DNA of 64,000 nt from Epichloe hybrida (GCA_019022495.1 JAFEKR010000001.1:4216001-4280000), one strand, 5' to 3'. Numbered from the stretch's first letter, positions 1 through 8,457 are shown. The notes: generated from the sequence alone by a model not told the origin. Program-made: numbers and translations.

Positions 1-74
1 TAGGCTATGATAGAAGCTTTATCTCTAAAAGGGCTAAAAGAAGCCTAAAAACACATTTTCTCTCTCATTCGTGT

Positions 75-382
75 TGTTAGTTACACCAAAAAACGTTGCA
101 CTAGTGCGTACGGGTTGAATAGATGTACATACTGTAATGATTGATGATAACTAGAAGAGCTAAGAGGGAGAAGGAGAGGTATCTAGCTAGGAGAGAAGGT
201 GGGCGGAAAAGTGGGTGAAAGGGGCAGCAGTGGCGTCGCAGTGCAGGGGCACTGCGACCGGTGCGGGGTAACGCGAAGTGCAGCCAATCGCATCGCGTGC
301 ATCTGTTTTAGGGCCCCACATCTAGCCCGGCCTTTGGCCACGATTAAACCGAACAAGACCCGAAGGTCCGAAGGATTCAACA
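75..382. mobile_element. Solo LTR, not RIP-decayed
   Basis: A 308-bp unit begins TGTTAG and ends TTCAACA. It is flanked by CGTGT (70-74) and TGTGT (383-387), a 4-of-5 target-site duplication. Its right half (GCAGCCAATC, GCGTGCATC, CCTTTGGCCACGATT, CCGAAGGATTCAACA) matches the LTRs of the Copia element at 28140-34925, so it belongs to a related family. No internal region or second LTR follows, so it is a solo LTR. Base composition is normal, unlike the decayed copies in the AT-rich island. Short open frames inside it are not genes. Confidence 0.75.
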
Positions 383-583
383 TGTGTATTTAATAAATAA
401 AATAGAAAGGTCACTTAAGGTCACCCTGTAGCCTTACATGTATAGGCATCAAAGAGATAGCTAACCTGTGCTTGCGGCCTAAGGAATCAAGGCATCGAGA
501 CCAGGAGCAGGCAGGAGAAAGACCAGCCCGAAAGTCTCCAACATATCAATCGCACCAAACCTGAAAATAAGTGACTGCCCACA
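383..583. other. Upstream region of the APH-like gene
   Basis: No gene is seen here. This is the presumed promoter and 5' leader of the kinase-like gene that starts at 584. No clear TATA box was picked out. Confidence 0.4.
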
Positions 584-2126
584 ATGCCTTCGAAGCCGAG
601 GTTTCTTTGCATGGATAAAGACGACGTCGTTTGGCAAGAACTCGACGAGGCGACCGACGAGTGGCTCAAGCTAATTCGCACCGAGCAAGTATACCGCGCT
701 GTCGGCAACCTCATCCTCAAATACAAGGATGGCCAAGCAGAATTGATGCATGCGGTGATCAAGGGCGGGTATAATGTCATCTACCGTCTCGAATACAAAG
801 ATGGCTCATCAGTTGTAATGAGGATTCCAATCAAAGGCACGCTATGCCCTGTATGAATATATACGTCTAGACCGCTAACTAGCTAGAGCAGGCGTTGTCC
901 CATTTCCCGACGAGAAAGTTCGCTACGAGGTGGCCACCATGCGATATATTGCTGCCCATACCGCCATTCCGGTACCACACGTCTATCATTACGCGACTGG
1001 AGCAGAAAATCCCACAGGCCTCGGCCCGTTTATCATTATGGACTACATCCAACACCACCAGAATATGTCTAGAGCGCTTCTTGATCCAGAACGTGCAATT
1101 TCCGAACGCCCAGTCCTGGACCCAGAAATTGGCGAGGACAAGCTAGAGTTTTTATACGCCCAAATGGCCAATATTCTACTACAACTTTCTACCCTGGAGT
1201 TTCCACGAATCGGTTCACTTGTCGAAAACGAAGGCCATGATTCTATTTCCGTCAAGGGACGCCCCTTGATCCAAAATATGACTGACTTGGTCGTGCATAC
1301 CAATATGCCACCAAGCATCTTACCCTCGCAAACCTACGACTCCGCCGACGCGTGGTTTATTGCTCTCGCTGATATGCACATGGCGCAGTTGGCCTTCCAG
1401 CACAACGATGCTGTGGAAGACGAGGAGGACGCCCGCGACAAGTATACAGCTCGCCAGTTATTCCGGAACCTCGCCATCGGAAAACGCCTCATGCCAGACC
1501 TCTTTCAATCTGACGCAAGTTTCCGATTATTTTCTGAAGACTTTCGGCCAGCGAATGTTCTTCTTGACAAAGATCTACGTGTCGTCGGCGTTATAGACTG
1601 GGAGTTCGCGTACGCTGCCCCGGCGCAGTTCACATTCGACCCTCCTTGGTGGCTGCTCCTGGAAGAACCCGAGTATTGGACTGGCGGGTACCGGGCATGG
1701 ATGGAAGCCTACGAGCCTCGTCTTCGGACCTTTCTACGCGTTTTAGAAGCCGAGGAGATGAAAATGACAACCGAAAACCTCGCCAGAATGGCCAATGGCA
1801 TGTCACAACCTGTTGCCGGAAACACCAGACAGTCGCTCTCGGAGCGTATGCGGGAGAGCTGGGAAAGGCGGACTTGGATGCTCAACTATGCAGGTAGGAA
1901 GAGCTGGTCGTTTGATTATATCTGGTGGAGGTTCCTGGATGAGAGATACTTCGGGCCAAATGAGAATCAGGACTGCCAAGCCAGGCTGGGGCTTCTTTCG
2001 GAAGCCCAGAGAAAGGCGATGGAGTCCTTCGTGACGGACAAGCTGGAGGAGAATGGCAGAAATGGCAAGACAGTCACGTGGGCTGACGGAGATGCAGCCA
2101 ATCGACTGGCCGAGTTACTCATTTGA
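584..2126 (+). CDS. APH-family (aminoglycoside phosphotransferase-like) kinase-fold protein, two exons
   Basis: Exons 584-836 and 892-2126 give a 495-residue protein. It has the kinase-like fold of the large fungal APH family (PF01636 type); the substrate is unknown and members need not confer drug resistance. Visible motifs: GGYNVIYRLEYKDG (glycine-loop region, near residue 62), MRIPIKG running into VVPFPDEKVRYEVATMRY across the junction, SEDFRPANVLLD at 299-310 (Brenner-type loop, with Ser where many members have His, catalytic-type Asp301, and Asn306), and VIDWEF at 318-323 (the DFG-equivalent Asp320). PPWWLLLE follows, as is usual in fungal members. The frame is kept only if the intron is 837-891 with a GC donor (AAAG/GCACGC), branch site GCTAAC at 874-879 and acceptor CAG at 889-891. 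The nearby GTATGA at 851 shifts the frame. Length suits the family, so I treat it as intact, but a decayed splice site is possible. Confidence 0.82.
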
Positions 2127-2603
2127 CGTTTATTCTTGTTTGGCGATGAAAGTTTTGGTGCACAACCAGTTACCGGGGTTGACCACCGTTATAATTTGGA
2201 CTAATTATTGCTATACGGCGGAGTGACTTATTGGTCTTGTTGCCGATGAAGCTCGCAAACTCAATGGAAGATTTGATCGCACTGAAATTTTGAAGGGGCT
2301 ACGACAGGTGTTTTTCGCAGTTGTTATTCCGATTATCTGCTTGATAATACTCCATACAGAAACAATGGAACTTGGGGCTGGTGAAGCGCATGCCTGATTT
2401 CTTGGCCGTTGCTTTACTCGCAACGATGGATGTGGTCGCGGCGATTTCGAAGCGCTAGTCTGGGTGATGCCGTCAGCGTAATTCTCCCACTCGTCGAGAT
2501 CAGGCTTGCCACAATGTGTATGTTTGATGGCTGCCTCGAGCTGGTTCCGTGAAGCAGCTCCTCTTATTGGCCCTGTTTCTGACCCGACGGGTTAATAGAA
2601 GTC
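2127..2603. other. Intergenic region
   Basis: This lies between the APH-like gene and the DUF4385 gene. A 70-codon minus-strand frame at 2211-2423 has no recognisable motif and is not called. No repeat or RNA gene was recognised. Confidence 0.4.
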
Positions 2604-3191
2604 ATGACGTCAGATGGGGGAGCTGCGTCTAGTTCTCGTCGCCAACGCCTCTCGCTTACCTGCACAAACACACGACCAAGCCGATGCCGAGCATCCAACC
2701 CCAACATGTCTGAAACTCGAGAGCATGAGCGGAACCTGATGCAGGAATTAAGCCAGGCAGAGCGCATGGCGTACCGTACAGGCCGTGGCGAGCAAGGCGT
2801 CCTCACTTTTGAGCCGTACAAATCCGCTCTCCTGCCTCTTTGGCGATTTCGCACCGTCGACATTGCCGAGAAGAGCGCGGCAGATCTATGGGCACGCTTC
2901 GAGACGTTCAATGAGCAGGGCGACTTCATTGGCATGGACATGACGCGAAAGTTCATCCAGATGGGCATGACTCGGGCCAAGCGGTATGCCAACCACGCTG
3001 GCGGGCGGAAATACAACAAGCGGACTGGTGAGGAGCTTCCCAAGAGCAAAGCACATGCAGATAAGAACGAGAAAGAACGTGCGAGCCAGATATTCCGGGA
3101 TTACTGGGAACAATGTAAAAGCCACGAGGGATACAAGACACTCAGAGACGAGTTTCTAATAGAACAGAGGGAGTGGAATCTCCTCAAATGA
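2604..3191 (+). CDS. DUF4385-family protein
   Basis: Single exon, 195 residues. From about residue 57 it shows the pattern I associate with DUF4385 (PF14328): YRTGRGEQGVLTFEPYK, LLPLWRFRT, then DFIGMDMTRKFIQMGMTRAK followed by RYANHAGGRKY. The function of this family is unknown to me; it occurs in bacteria, phages and fungi, so old horizontal transfer is possible but not shown here. There is no signal peptide or membrane segment, so the product is probably cytosolic. Two starts are plausible: Met1 at 2604 precedes a Ser/Arg-rich, poorly structured stretch, while Met35 at 2706 (MSETREHERN) lies just before the conserved domain and may be the true start. The C-terminus ends shortly after the domain, so the gene looks complete. 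Confidence 0.75.
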   Translation: MTSDGGAASSSRRQRLSLTCTNTRPSRCRASNPNMSETREHERNLMQELSQAERMAYRTGRGEQGVLTFEPYKSALLPLWRFRTVDIAEKSAADLWARFETFNEQGDFIGMDMTRKFIQMGMTRAKRYANHAGGRKYNKRTGEELPKSKAHADKNEKERASQIFRDYWEQCKSHEGYKTLRDEFLIEQREWNLLK

Positions 3192-3227
3192 GAGAGATCC
3201 TTTCAATTCAATGTCATGTTGCCGGAA

Positions 3228-4259
3228 CTAATCCACAAGCTGCCCCCCGTACTTGCCATCGTCGACTTGGTTTGCCTTTGCCCACGCATTGATCGCATCC
3301 ATATCGCGACATTGGACCTTGCTGTCCCACTTGACAAAGGAATGTGTGGCGCGCTGCTCCGGAGACAGGCGCAAGTATTCTTCTGTGTACCGCCGGTTCC
3401 CCAGCTGGTCCACAAACGTGTAATTCTGGTTCCACCAATACACGACTGAGATGTCTCCGTGGCACAGAACAGTCTGCCGGAGCACGTCGAAGCAGTGATC
3501 TGGACTTGTCAGCACTTCTCGTGATTCTCCGGTATTGCGCATCGCTTCTGCAACTTACTTGTGTGATGCAAGACTTCATGCTGGGACTCGCCAGGGTAAT
3601 AGCGCTCCGGATAGAAGGATTTCCGGATCCTGTTCAGGCAATGCATCTGATGGTACACGCCCAGTCCATATGCGCCGTATCCTGGATCATTGTAGAGCTC
3701 GATTGCCTCTGGCAGACCGACCTTCTTGGCCTTGTGTTTCGGAAACTTGAACAGATGATCATGTTCTTGACAGGGCGCGTTAGCTAGTTCATGCTCCCCC
3801 TGCGGTTACTGCTGAGTTTTCTTGCATCTCACCCTGCAGCCAGTCGTGCCAAGCTTTGTCTACTTGGTCAGACGGAGGAGACTGGAAGATCTTGTCCGGC
3901 TGATACTGCGTATTGAAGTAGCGTTCGGCACCATCCTCGCGTACCGGTGCTGCAAAGCAATGTTAGCAGTCCGAATGGTTGGCCTTCCGAACGAGTGCTC
4001 AGTGCTCACAGTAAGCGGGTACGGGCCTGTACGGCAGTTCCTTGGCTCGCCTCATCGAAGAAAGGGCGACAAACAAGATAACGACACTGAAGATGGTGTT
4101 GAACAGCAGCCAGAGATTGAGCCAGAGGGGGTGGTTCTTCTTTGTGGACACAAGAATGCAGGGGAATCGATGGGACCATCCTGATGGCACTTTTCTCTCA
4201 TGGTTCATTCCCTCATCATCGTTTTCAGCCAGAGGAACTGGCATGTAGTGTGAGCTCAT
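3228..4259 (-). CDS. UstYa-family (DUF3328) oxidase-like protein, four exons
   Basis: I derive exons 4259-4010, 3949-3833, 3765-3559 and 3499-3228, giving 281 residues. All donors are GT and all acceptors AG, with CTAAC branch sites in the first two introns, and the phases agree at all three junctions. The N-terminus is cytosolic, followed by a membrane segment at about residues 45-67 (LWLNLWLLFNTIFSVVILF). The lumenal part holds both family motifs: HQMHC at 161-165 and NHC (192-194) followed by CHGD at 204-207. In ustiloxin, phomopsin and related pathways, UstYa-type proteins catalyse oxidative cyclisation or other modification of ribosomal peptides; relatives also act in other secondary-metabolite pathways. 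The gene diverges from the small Lys-Arg peptide gene about 1 kb away, a suggestive pairing. No defect was seen. Family assignment is strong; the substrate is inferred. Confidence 0.88.
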
Positions 4260-4509
4260 GGTGGCAAGAGAGAGGATTCAGGACCGAGAGGTTTCCGAGA
4301 GGGAGGGGACGGAGCGCGATACGGCTTCTGCACTTGAGGGCAAATCGTCAATGGAACTCTCTTGGAAATACTCGAGAGAATATCAAGTACGGAGTAAGAC
4401 ATGCTGCTTTCTAACCCCGTAATGACGGCGCAGATGTCTGTCTCTGGTCAACCCGGTTTCGCGTCGAGATGCCCGACATGGTACATGTCACTCTTGCACA
4501 GCTGAATGC

Positions 4510-5084
4510 GGAGGATCTCGACTCGATTCGATATTATCTATGGAGCACGACTTGTTGTCTCAGAGTCCCAAACATGCATATGCATTTTCAGCTTCTCTTG
4601 ATGGGAGGGGTTGGCCGGCATTCACGGCCATTGACTTCCGCCTACCCCTCACGCGCCATGCCATTACCGTATGGTGTTGCAAGTTGGGACGCAGATTTGC
4701 GCAAATCAGGGACTTTTCACACGCAGTGATACTCTACTGACTATAGAGTAGTAGTTAGTATACATTGAAACCCTCATTTACTCCACTGATTTATTGACTA
4801 CATAGTTATATGCCGGGTTATAATGGGCAGCAGTTTATCAATAGCGCGTGGAGTCACTTAAAGCCTTCCTCTGAAGGAAATAGGATTGTTAGCGACAATA
4901 TGGAGGATCTTGACTCGATTAGTTATTCTCTGTGGAGTACCTTGTTATCTCAGAGTCTTGCGTAGACATGCATATACGGATTATAGCTTGTTTTAGTAGG
5001 TTACAATGAGAAGTTTTATCGTTAACGCGCAGCGCCACTTGATGCCTTCCTTTTGAGAGAAGATTGGATTATCAGCGACAATAT
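4510..5084. repeat. Imperfect repeats in the shared upstream region of the UstYa and peptide genes
   Basis: Two modules recur. Module A (GGAGGATCT, ACTCGATT, TCTCAGAGTC, CATGCATAT) occurs at 4510-4583 and 4901-4976. Module B (starts GGTTA-AATG, ends AGCGACAATAT) occurs at 4811-4900 and 4994-5084. The order is A, spacer, B, A, B, with about 183 bp between B copies. Copies differ by many substitutions. The block ends about 35 bp before the TATA box of the peptide gene and may hold duplicated control sites. No protein-coding gene is seen at 4260-5263. Confidence 0.6.
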
Positions 5085-5120
5085 GCATGTAGTCTGCGGA
5101 GAGCTCCGTACGCATCTAGA

Positions 5121-5128
5121 TATATAAA
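5121..5128 (+). promoter_or_regulatory. TATA box of the small secreted peptide gene
   Basis: TATATAAA lies 136 bp before the ATG at 5264. A long C/T-rich leader follows (5137-5215), then CAACGG and GTTCACCATGC around the start, a good fungal start context. This arrangement supports transcription of the short reading frame downstream. Confidence 0.65.
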
Positions 5129-5263
5129 CAGGTAGTCATCTCTTCCATCCTGCTTCCCAAACTCATCACCATTCTCAACTCTTTCAATCTATCAAGCTTC
5201 AAGCATACTAAAACATTCACAAGTCTCCCAAACCAGACTTCACAACGGTCAAAAACGTTCACC

Positions 5264-5416
5264 ATGCAGTTCTTTTCATTCTTCTTCTTCGCCACCCTCG
5301 CCGCCTTTGGCCTTGCTGCTCCTTCTGAGGAGGTTGGCAGAGACGTCGTTCAGGAAGGCGACGAGCTCGCCAAGCGTATGAACTTCAAGATGCCTTATAA
5401 AGGAGCCGACATGTAA
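5264..5416 (+). CDS. Small secreted peptide precursor with one Lys-Arg processing site (candidate RiPP precursor)
   Basis: A 50-codon frame. Residues 1-20 form a clear signal peptide (MQFFSFFFFATLAAFGLAAP), followed by an acidic spacer (SEEVGRDVVQEGDELA), Lys-Arg at 37-38, then the tail MNFKMPYKGADM. Kexin would cut after Lys-Arg in the late Golgi and release the 12-residue tail, which contains one Tyr and one Phe. Signal peptide, acidic spacer, KR and a Tyr-bearing core is the layout of fungal dikaritin-type RiPP precursors, though those often carry several core repeats. The divergent UstYa-family gene nearby supports this reading. A good TATA box and start context argue for a real gene. Alternatives: an effector or pheromone-like peptide, or the first exon of a longer protein through possible donors GTATGA (5376) or GTAAAT (5413). 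Splicing 5413-5515 would end in a 20-residue Ala-rich tail. I recognise no named homologue. Confidence 0.65.
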   Translation: MQFFSFFFFATLAAFGLAAPSEEVGRDVVQEGDELAKRMNFKMPYKGADM

Positions 5417-5892
5417 ATGGACTCCAATAGCGCTTCACACAAGGTTCGACCAATCCTTGCATCACACTTTTGTCAGTCAGTCAGTACCAAGTAGCAACCT
5501 GCTCACTGTTCACAGCGCACGATCTTGGGCCCTTGCGGTTGCCCTTGCGGAAACTGCGGAAACGGGGCAACTCAGTTAAGAAGGTGCAGAGACGGAGCTG
5601 GACCGTGATAAATACATAGCTTGCCACTAGTCAAATACAACGGATTTCCAGCCGCTGCTTATGAACTAACTGTGAAAAGACTAACTTGCGAGGCAAATCT
5701 ACGAAGCAGATGATCAATGTTGAAAGCAGGTGCTTTGCTTGTTGAGCATTCTCTTACTTAACAGTGTTCTTGACACCTTGATGGTCAAAAGTTCGTCGTA
5801 TCCAAGGTGGAGCCTACAAGCCGCACGCGGGGCAGCTATCATTATAGGGGGTACATATACTCCGTAGCGAGTGAAGCTATTCGGGATATTAT
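5417..5892. other. Downstream region of the peptide gene, edge of the gene island
   Basis: No firm gene. At 5516-5608, directly after a possible acceptor (TTCACAG at 5509-5515), an open stretch reads as Cys/Gly-rich (GPCGCPCGNCGNG). It is in the genomic frame of the peptide gene but separated from it by two stops. A 60-codon minus-strand frame at 5714-5896 has no motif. Base composition drops sharply after about 5880. Confidence 0.35.
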
Positions 5893-6213
5893 ACATTCGC
5901 CTGTATGTAAATAGGCTAATAATAAATATATTATCAATTTTCCCTATATACGTACAGTCTAACCCCTAAACGATTTTACAAGAGGTACTTAACAGAGGCT
6001 AATTAAATATCTAATTAAAAATTAGCGTTACGCTAAGTAAGAATAAAAAATATATTAATTTACTAGTAATTTAAATAATAATTCAAATAATAATTTAAGT
6101 ATCTTCTAGTAGCGCTTAGTAGTCTAAGTATTCTCTAAGTGCTACCCTAATAGCTATAAGCCTATAGGGTATTAAATATACTAATTTCTGTAAAAAATTA
6201 GTTAGTATTAGAG

Positions 6214-7259
6214 TGTTATAACTAAGGTTAGGGAGATATAAACAGAGTGAAGGCTTAGGTTCTTAGTTATAGCTAGAGAGCCCCTCCCGGGCACGAGGTA
6301 AAACTGCTTAAATTATAGATCTCTATTTTTAACACCTTTTCCAAATATCTAGCCTTCTTCTCTAGCTTTTTATTTCCCTTTTTCTTCTTACTTTTCCTAA
6401 ATTCCTTAATATTTTCTTTAGTTTTTTAAATTTCCTTTTTATCTAGAATTTCCTTAGATTTTTAAATAGCTATTAGGTTTTATAGCCTAGTGGTTATAGC
6501 CCTTAGCTTATAATTACCCTTAGCTATACTATTTTCTAATTAGTTAGTTATTAATTAGTTAATTAGTAGCCCTTGACTTACCTGTGAATTTAAGTGTAGT
6601 GCGTTTATTACGAATTAGAGTGGAGTTAAGTGAGGATAAGTTATGTTTTTTTTTAGTTTACCTTAGAGCTTTAAAGAATAAGTTATAAGATAAAAGAGAT
6701 ATAAAGAGATAAAATAAATATAGTTATAGAGAAAAGGGGAACTATATTAATTTATACTATAAGTAAAACTTAAATAGATTTAAGTTTAACTATAGTTATA
6801 AATTATAACTATATCTTATGTAATTATAGCTATAAAGTTTATTATAAACTTTATATTAACTTTTTAGCCCTTAAATTTATAGGTTAAAGCTTATTCCTTT
6901 TATATTTTACTTAACACTATAGTAATTATTAAATTTAGTTATTATATATAGCACTAGCTAGGTATTGCTAGTCATTTTTTTGGTTCCTTGAAAATTAAAT
7001 GCATTGGCCACAGCCAATGACCCCAAAAAAAATTAAAAATCAATAGCTAGAGAGCTATTACTTAGAAGTTAGGGGTTCGTATATAAAAGTCTTAAACTCT
7101 AACTTATTACTTACCTTATAAGTAATTCTTATTTAAATACCTTACTATATACACATAGCTATTTAATAGCTACTTAGTTATTTGTATAACTTAAGGCTTA
7201 TCTAAGGGCTTTATTATATATATTCTGTCCCTAGCTACCTGGCCTCCGTGCTCCTAACA
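6214..7259. repeat. LTR of family E, split by a later insertion
   Basis: The LTR starts TGTTATAACTAAGG at 6214, breaks at 6281, and resumes at about 7056 to end CTCCTAACA at 7259. Other copies lie at 16117-16360, 36522-36788 and 55407-55673, the last two being 267 bp. Flanks TAGAG (6209-6213) and CAAAG (7260-7264) differ only by transitions and may be a decayed target-site duplication. Confidence 0.6.
6282..7042 (+). mobile_element. Dispersed element D, probable non-LTR insertion
   Basis: This 761-bp insert interrupts the family E LTR. The 13-bp sequence ATAGCTAGAGAGC occurs at both sides (6269-6281 and 7043-7055), a target-site duplication of a length typical of LINE or SINE insertions. It starts CCCCTCCCGGGCACGAGG and ends in an A-rich tail (CCCCAAAAAAAATTAAAAA). 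Related sequence occurs at 8298-8452, 16606-16832, 46678-47034 (3' part) and 55822-56167 (5' part). The 3' end holds a small palindrome, ATTGGCCACAGCCAAT. A box-A-like motif TAGCCTAGTGG occurs near 6487, but no matching box B was seen. No coding potential is visible. Confidence 0.55.
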
Positions 7260-7656
7260 CAAAGCTTTACACTTATGTAGTGTAGTATTTCTTGTAGTAT
7301 TTTTATTTAATTTTGTATCTAGCTTATAATTAAAGCTATTATCCTAGAAGTTACGTAATCTTATAAAGCAAAATTCTAAGAAAAACACCATATATAAGGG
7401 TGGGTCTAAAAGTGGGTCCTCGACCCACAAATCAGAAAAACTACATTTGGAGTGAATTTCTAGTGCTAAAATGTAGTTTTTCTAGTTTACAGCCTAAGGA
7501 CCCACTTTTAGACCTACTTTTGTATATAACTACACTACAGTTTCAAGTTATCCATCTAAACATCAAAGTTTTATATCTATATATTTTCTAAGATTAGATA
7601 TTGATTATTTGTTAGAGAAAAAAATACTACAAGATGTAGTATAGTGCAAAGCTCTG
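7260..7656. mobile_element. Outer terminal-inverted-repeat element (MITE-like)
   Basis: The left end CAAAGCTTTACAC, followed by CTTGTAGTATTTTT, is mirrored by AAAATACTACAAG and GTGCAAAGCTCTG at the right end (7620-7656). The termini CAGAGCTTTGCAC resemble hAT-type ends. It has no coding sequence and contains the hairpin MITE at 7391-7528. No clear 8-bp target duplication was found, perhaps because the family E LTR landed at its left tip. Confidence 0.5.
7391..7528. mobile_element. Hairpin MITE, 138 bp
   Basis: The left terminus (TATATAAGGGTGGGTCTAAA then AGTGGGTCC) is the inverted copy of the right terminus (7498-7528), with a perfect GGTCTAAAAGTGGGTCC core. A second inverted pair lies inside it: AGAAAAACTACATTT (from 7435) against AAAATGTAGTTTTTCT (from 7469). 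The unit could fold into one long hairpin. It is little decayed. TA-rich flanks fit a Tc1/mariner-type target, but this is not proven. Confidence 0.65.
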
Positions 7657-7774
7657 GCTGTGGGGGGCCTACGGATTCACAAGGCTTATAATATTGCCTA
7701 GCGGTAGCGCGTAGGACTATATTAGGGATATTAAAATACACCTTAAAAGAATATATAATCTTAGAATAAGAAGT

Positions 7775-8098
7775 TGTTAAAATATGTAAGGCTTTGTAAT
7801 CCTAGGTGCAGTTAGATTGGTCCACTCTTTTGGATTTTAACAGGTTATAAGCCTGGTGGCGCAGTGGTTAGGGCCTACTGCAGCGTCTAGCTAGCCTACC
7901 ACAGTAAAGCACTGCTCTGTAAGGCAGTTCGAACCTTGCCATAATAACTAAAAAAAAGAAATTTAATTGCTAGTATAAGCCTAATAAAAAACCTCTATAA
8001 GGGCACCTAGATATACAATTCCAGGGGGAGTGTTAAAATATATAAGGCTTTGTAATCCTAGGTGCAGTTAGATCAGTCCACTCTTTTAGATTTTAACA
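7775..8098 (+). mobile_element. TRIM/SMART-like miniature LTR element with tRNA-like internal region
   Basis: Two 68-bp direct terminal repeats (7775-7842 and 8031-8098) start TGTTAAAATAT and end GATTTTAACA. They flank a 188-bp non-coding interior. GAAGT is duplicated exactly at 7770-7774 and 8099-8103. A purine tract, AGGGGGAG (8023-8030), abuts the 3' repeat as a PPT should. Directly after the 5' repeat comes GGTTATAAGCCTGG (7843-7856), close to the complement of the initiator tRNA-Met anticodon arm, the primer type used by Copia-like elements. The interior also has a box A match (TGGCGCAGTGG, about 7861) and a box B-like AGTTCGAACC (about 7927). The acceptor stem does not pair, so it is not a working tRNA gene. 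It must have been moved by proteins supplied in trans. Confidence 0.8.
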
Positions 8099-8267
8099 GA
8101 AGTATATAAGGTTCTATAATTACTCTTTTAATAAAAAAAAGCTTTTATTTTTTATTTATGTAATAGAAATTAGCTTTAATTTAATTATTTTTTTACCTTT
8201 AATTATTCCTTTAAAAATATCTTTACCTAAGTTATATACTATATAATAATATATTACACCTAAGCGT

Positions 8268-8452
8268 TAGAATAAAGATAATATTAATCGCGCGTCAAAC
8301 TTTGTATTAACCTTTTAGCCCTGAAATTTATAGCTTAAAGCTTGTTCCTTTATTTATATTTTACTTAGTATTATAGTAATTATTAAATTTACTTATTAAT
8401 TAGATATATTAGCTATAGCTAATAACCCTAAAAAAATTAAAAATCAATAAAC
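8268..8452 (-). repeat. Family A LTR fragment joined to a fragment of element D
   Basis: 8268-8297 matches the first bases of a family A LTR read on the opposite strand of the 8767 element (TTAGAATAAAG, ATTAATCGCGCGTC). Then 8298-8452 matches element D in the orientation of 6840-7042, ending in AAAAAAATTAAAAATCAAT. It is a decayed junction of two repeats. Confidence 0.5.
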
Positions 8453-8457
8453 ACCTT

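Noticed and set aside
183..393. Open frames on both strands
   Set aside because: They lie inside the solo LTR and have no motif.
851..891. Canonical-looking GTATGA donor for the APH-like gene
   Set aside because: Splicing from 851 puts the second exon in a frame without APH motifs that stops at 1146.
2211..2423. 70-codon minus-strand frame
   Set aside because: No recognisable domain, start context or conserved pattern.
7850..7945. Possible tRNA gene
   Set aside because: Box A and box B-like motifs are present, but the acceptor stem does not pair and the spacing is too long. It is the interior of the TRIM-like element.
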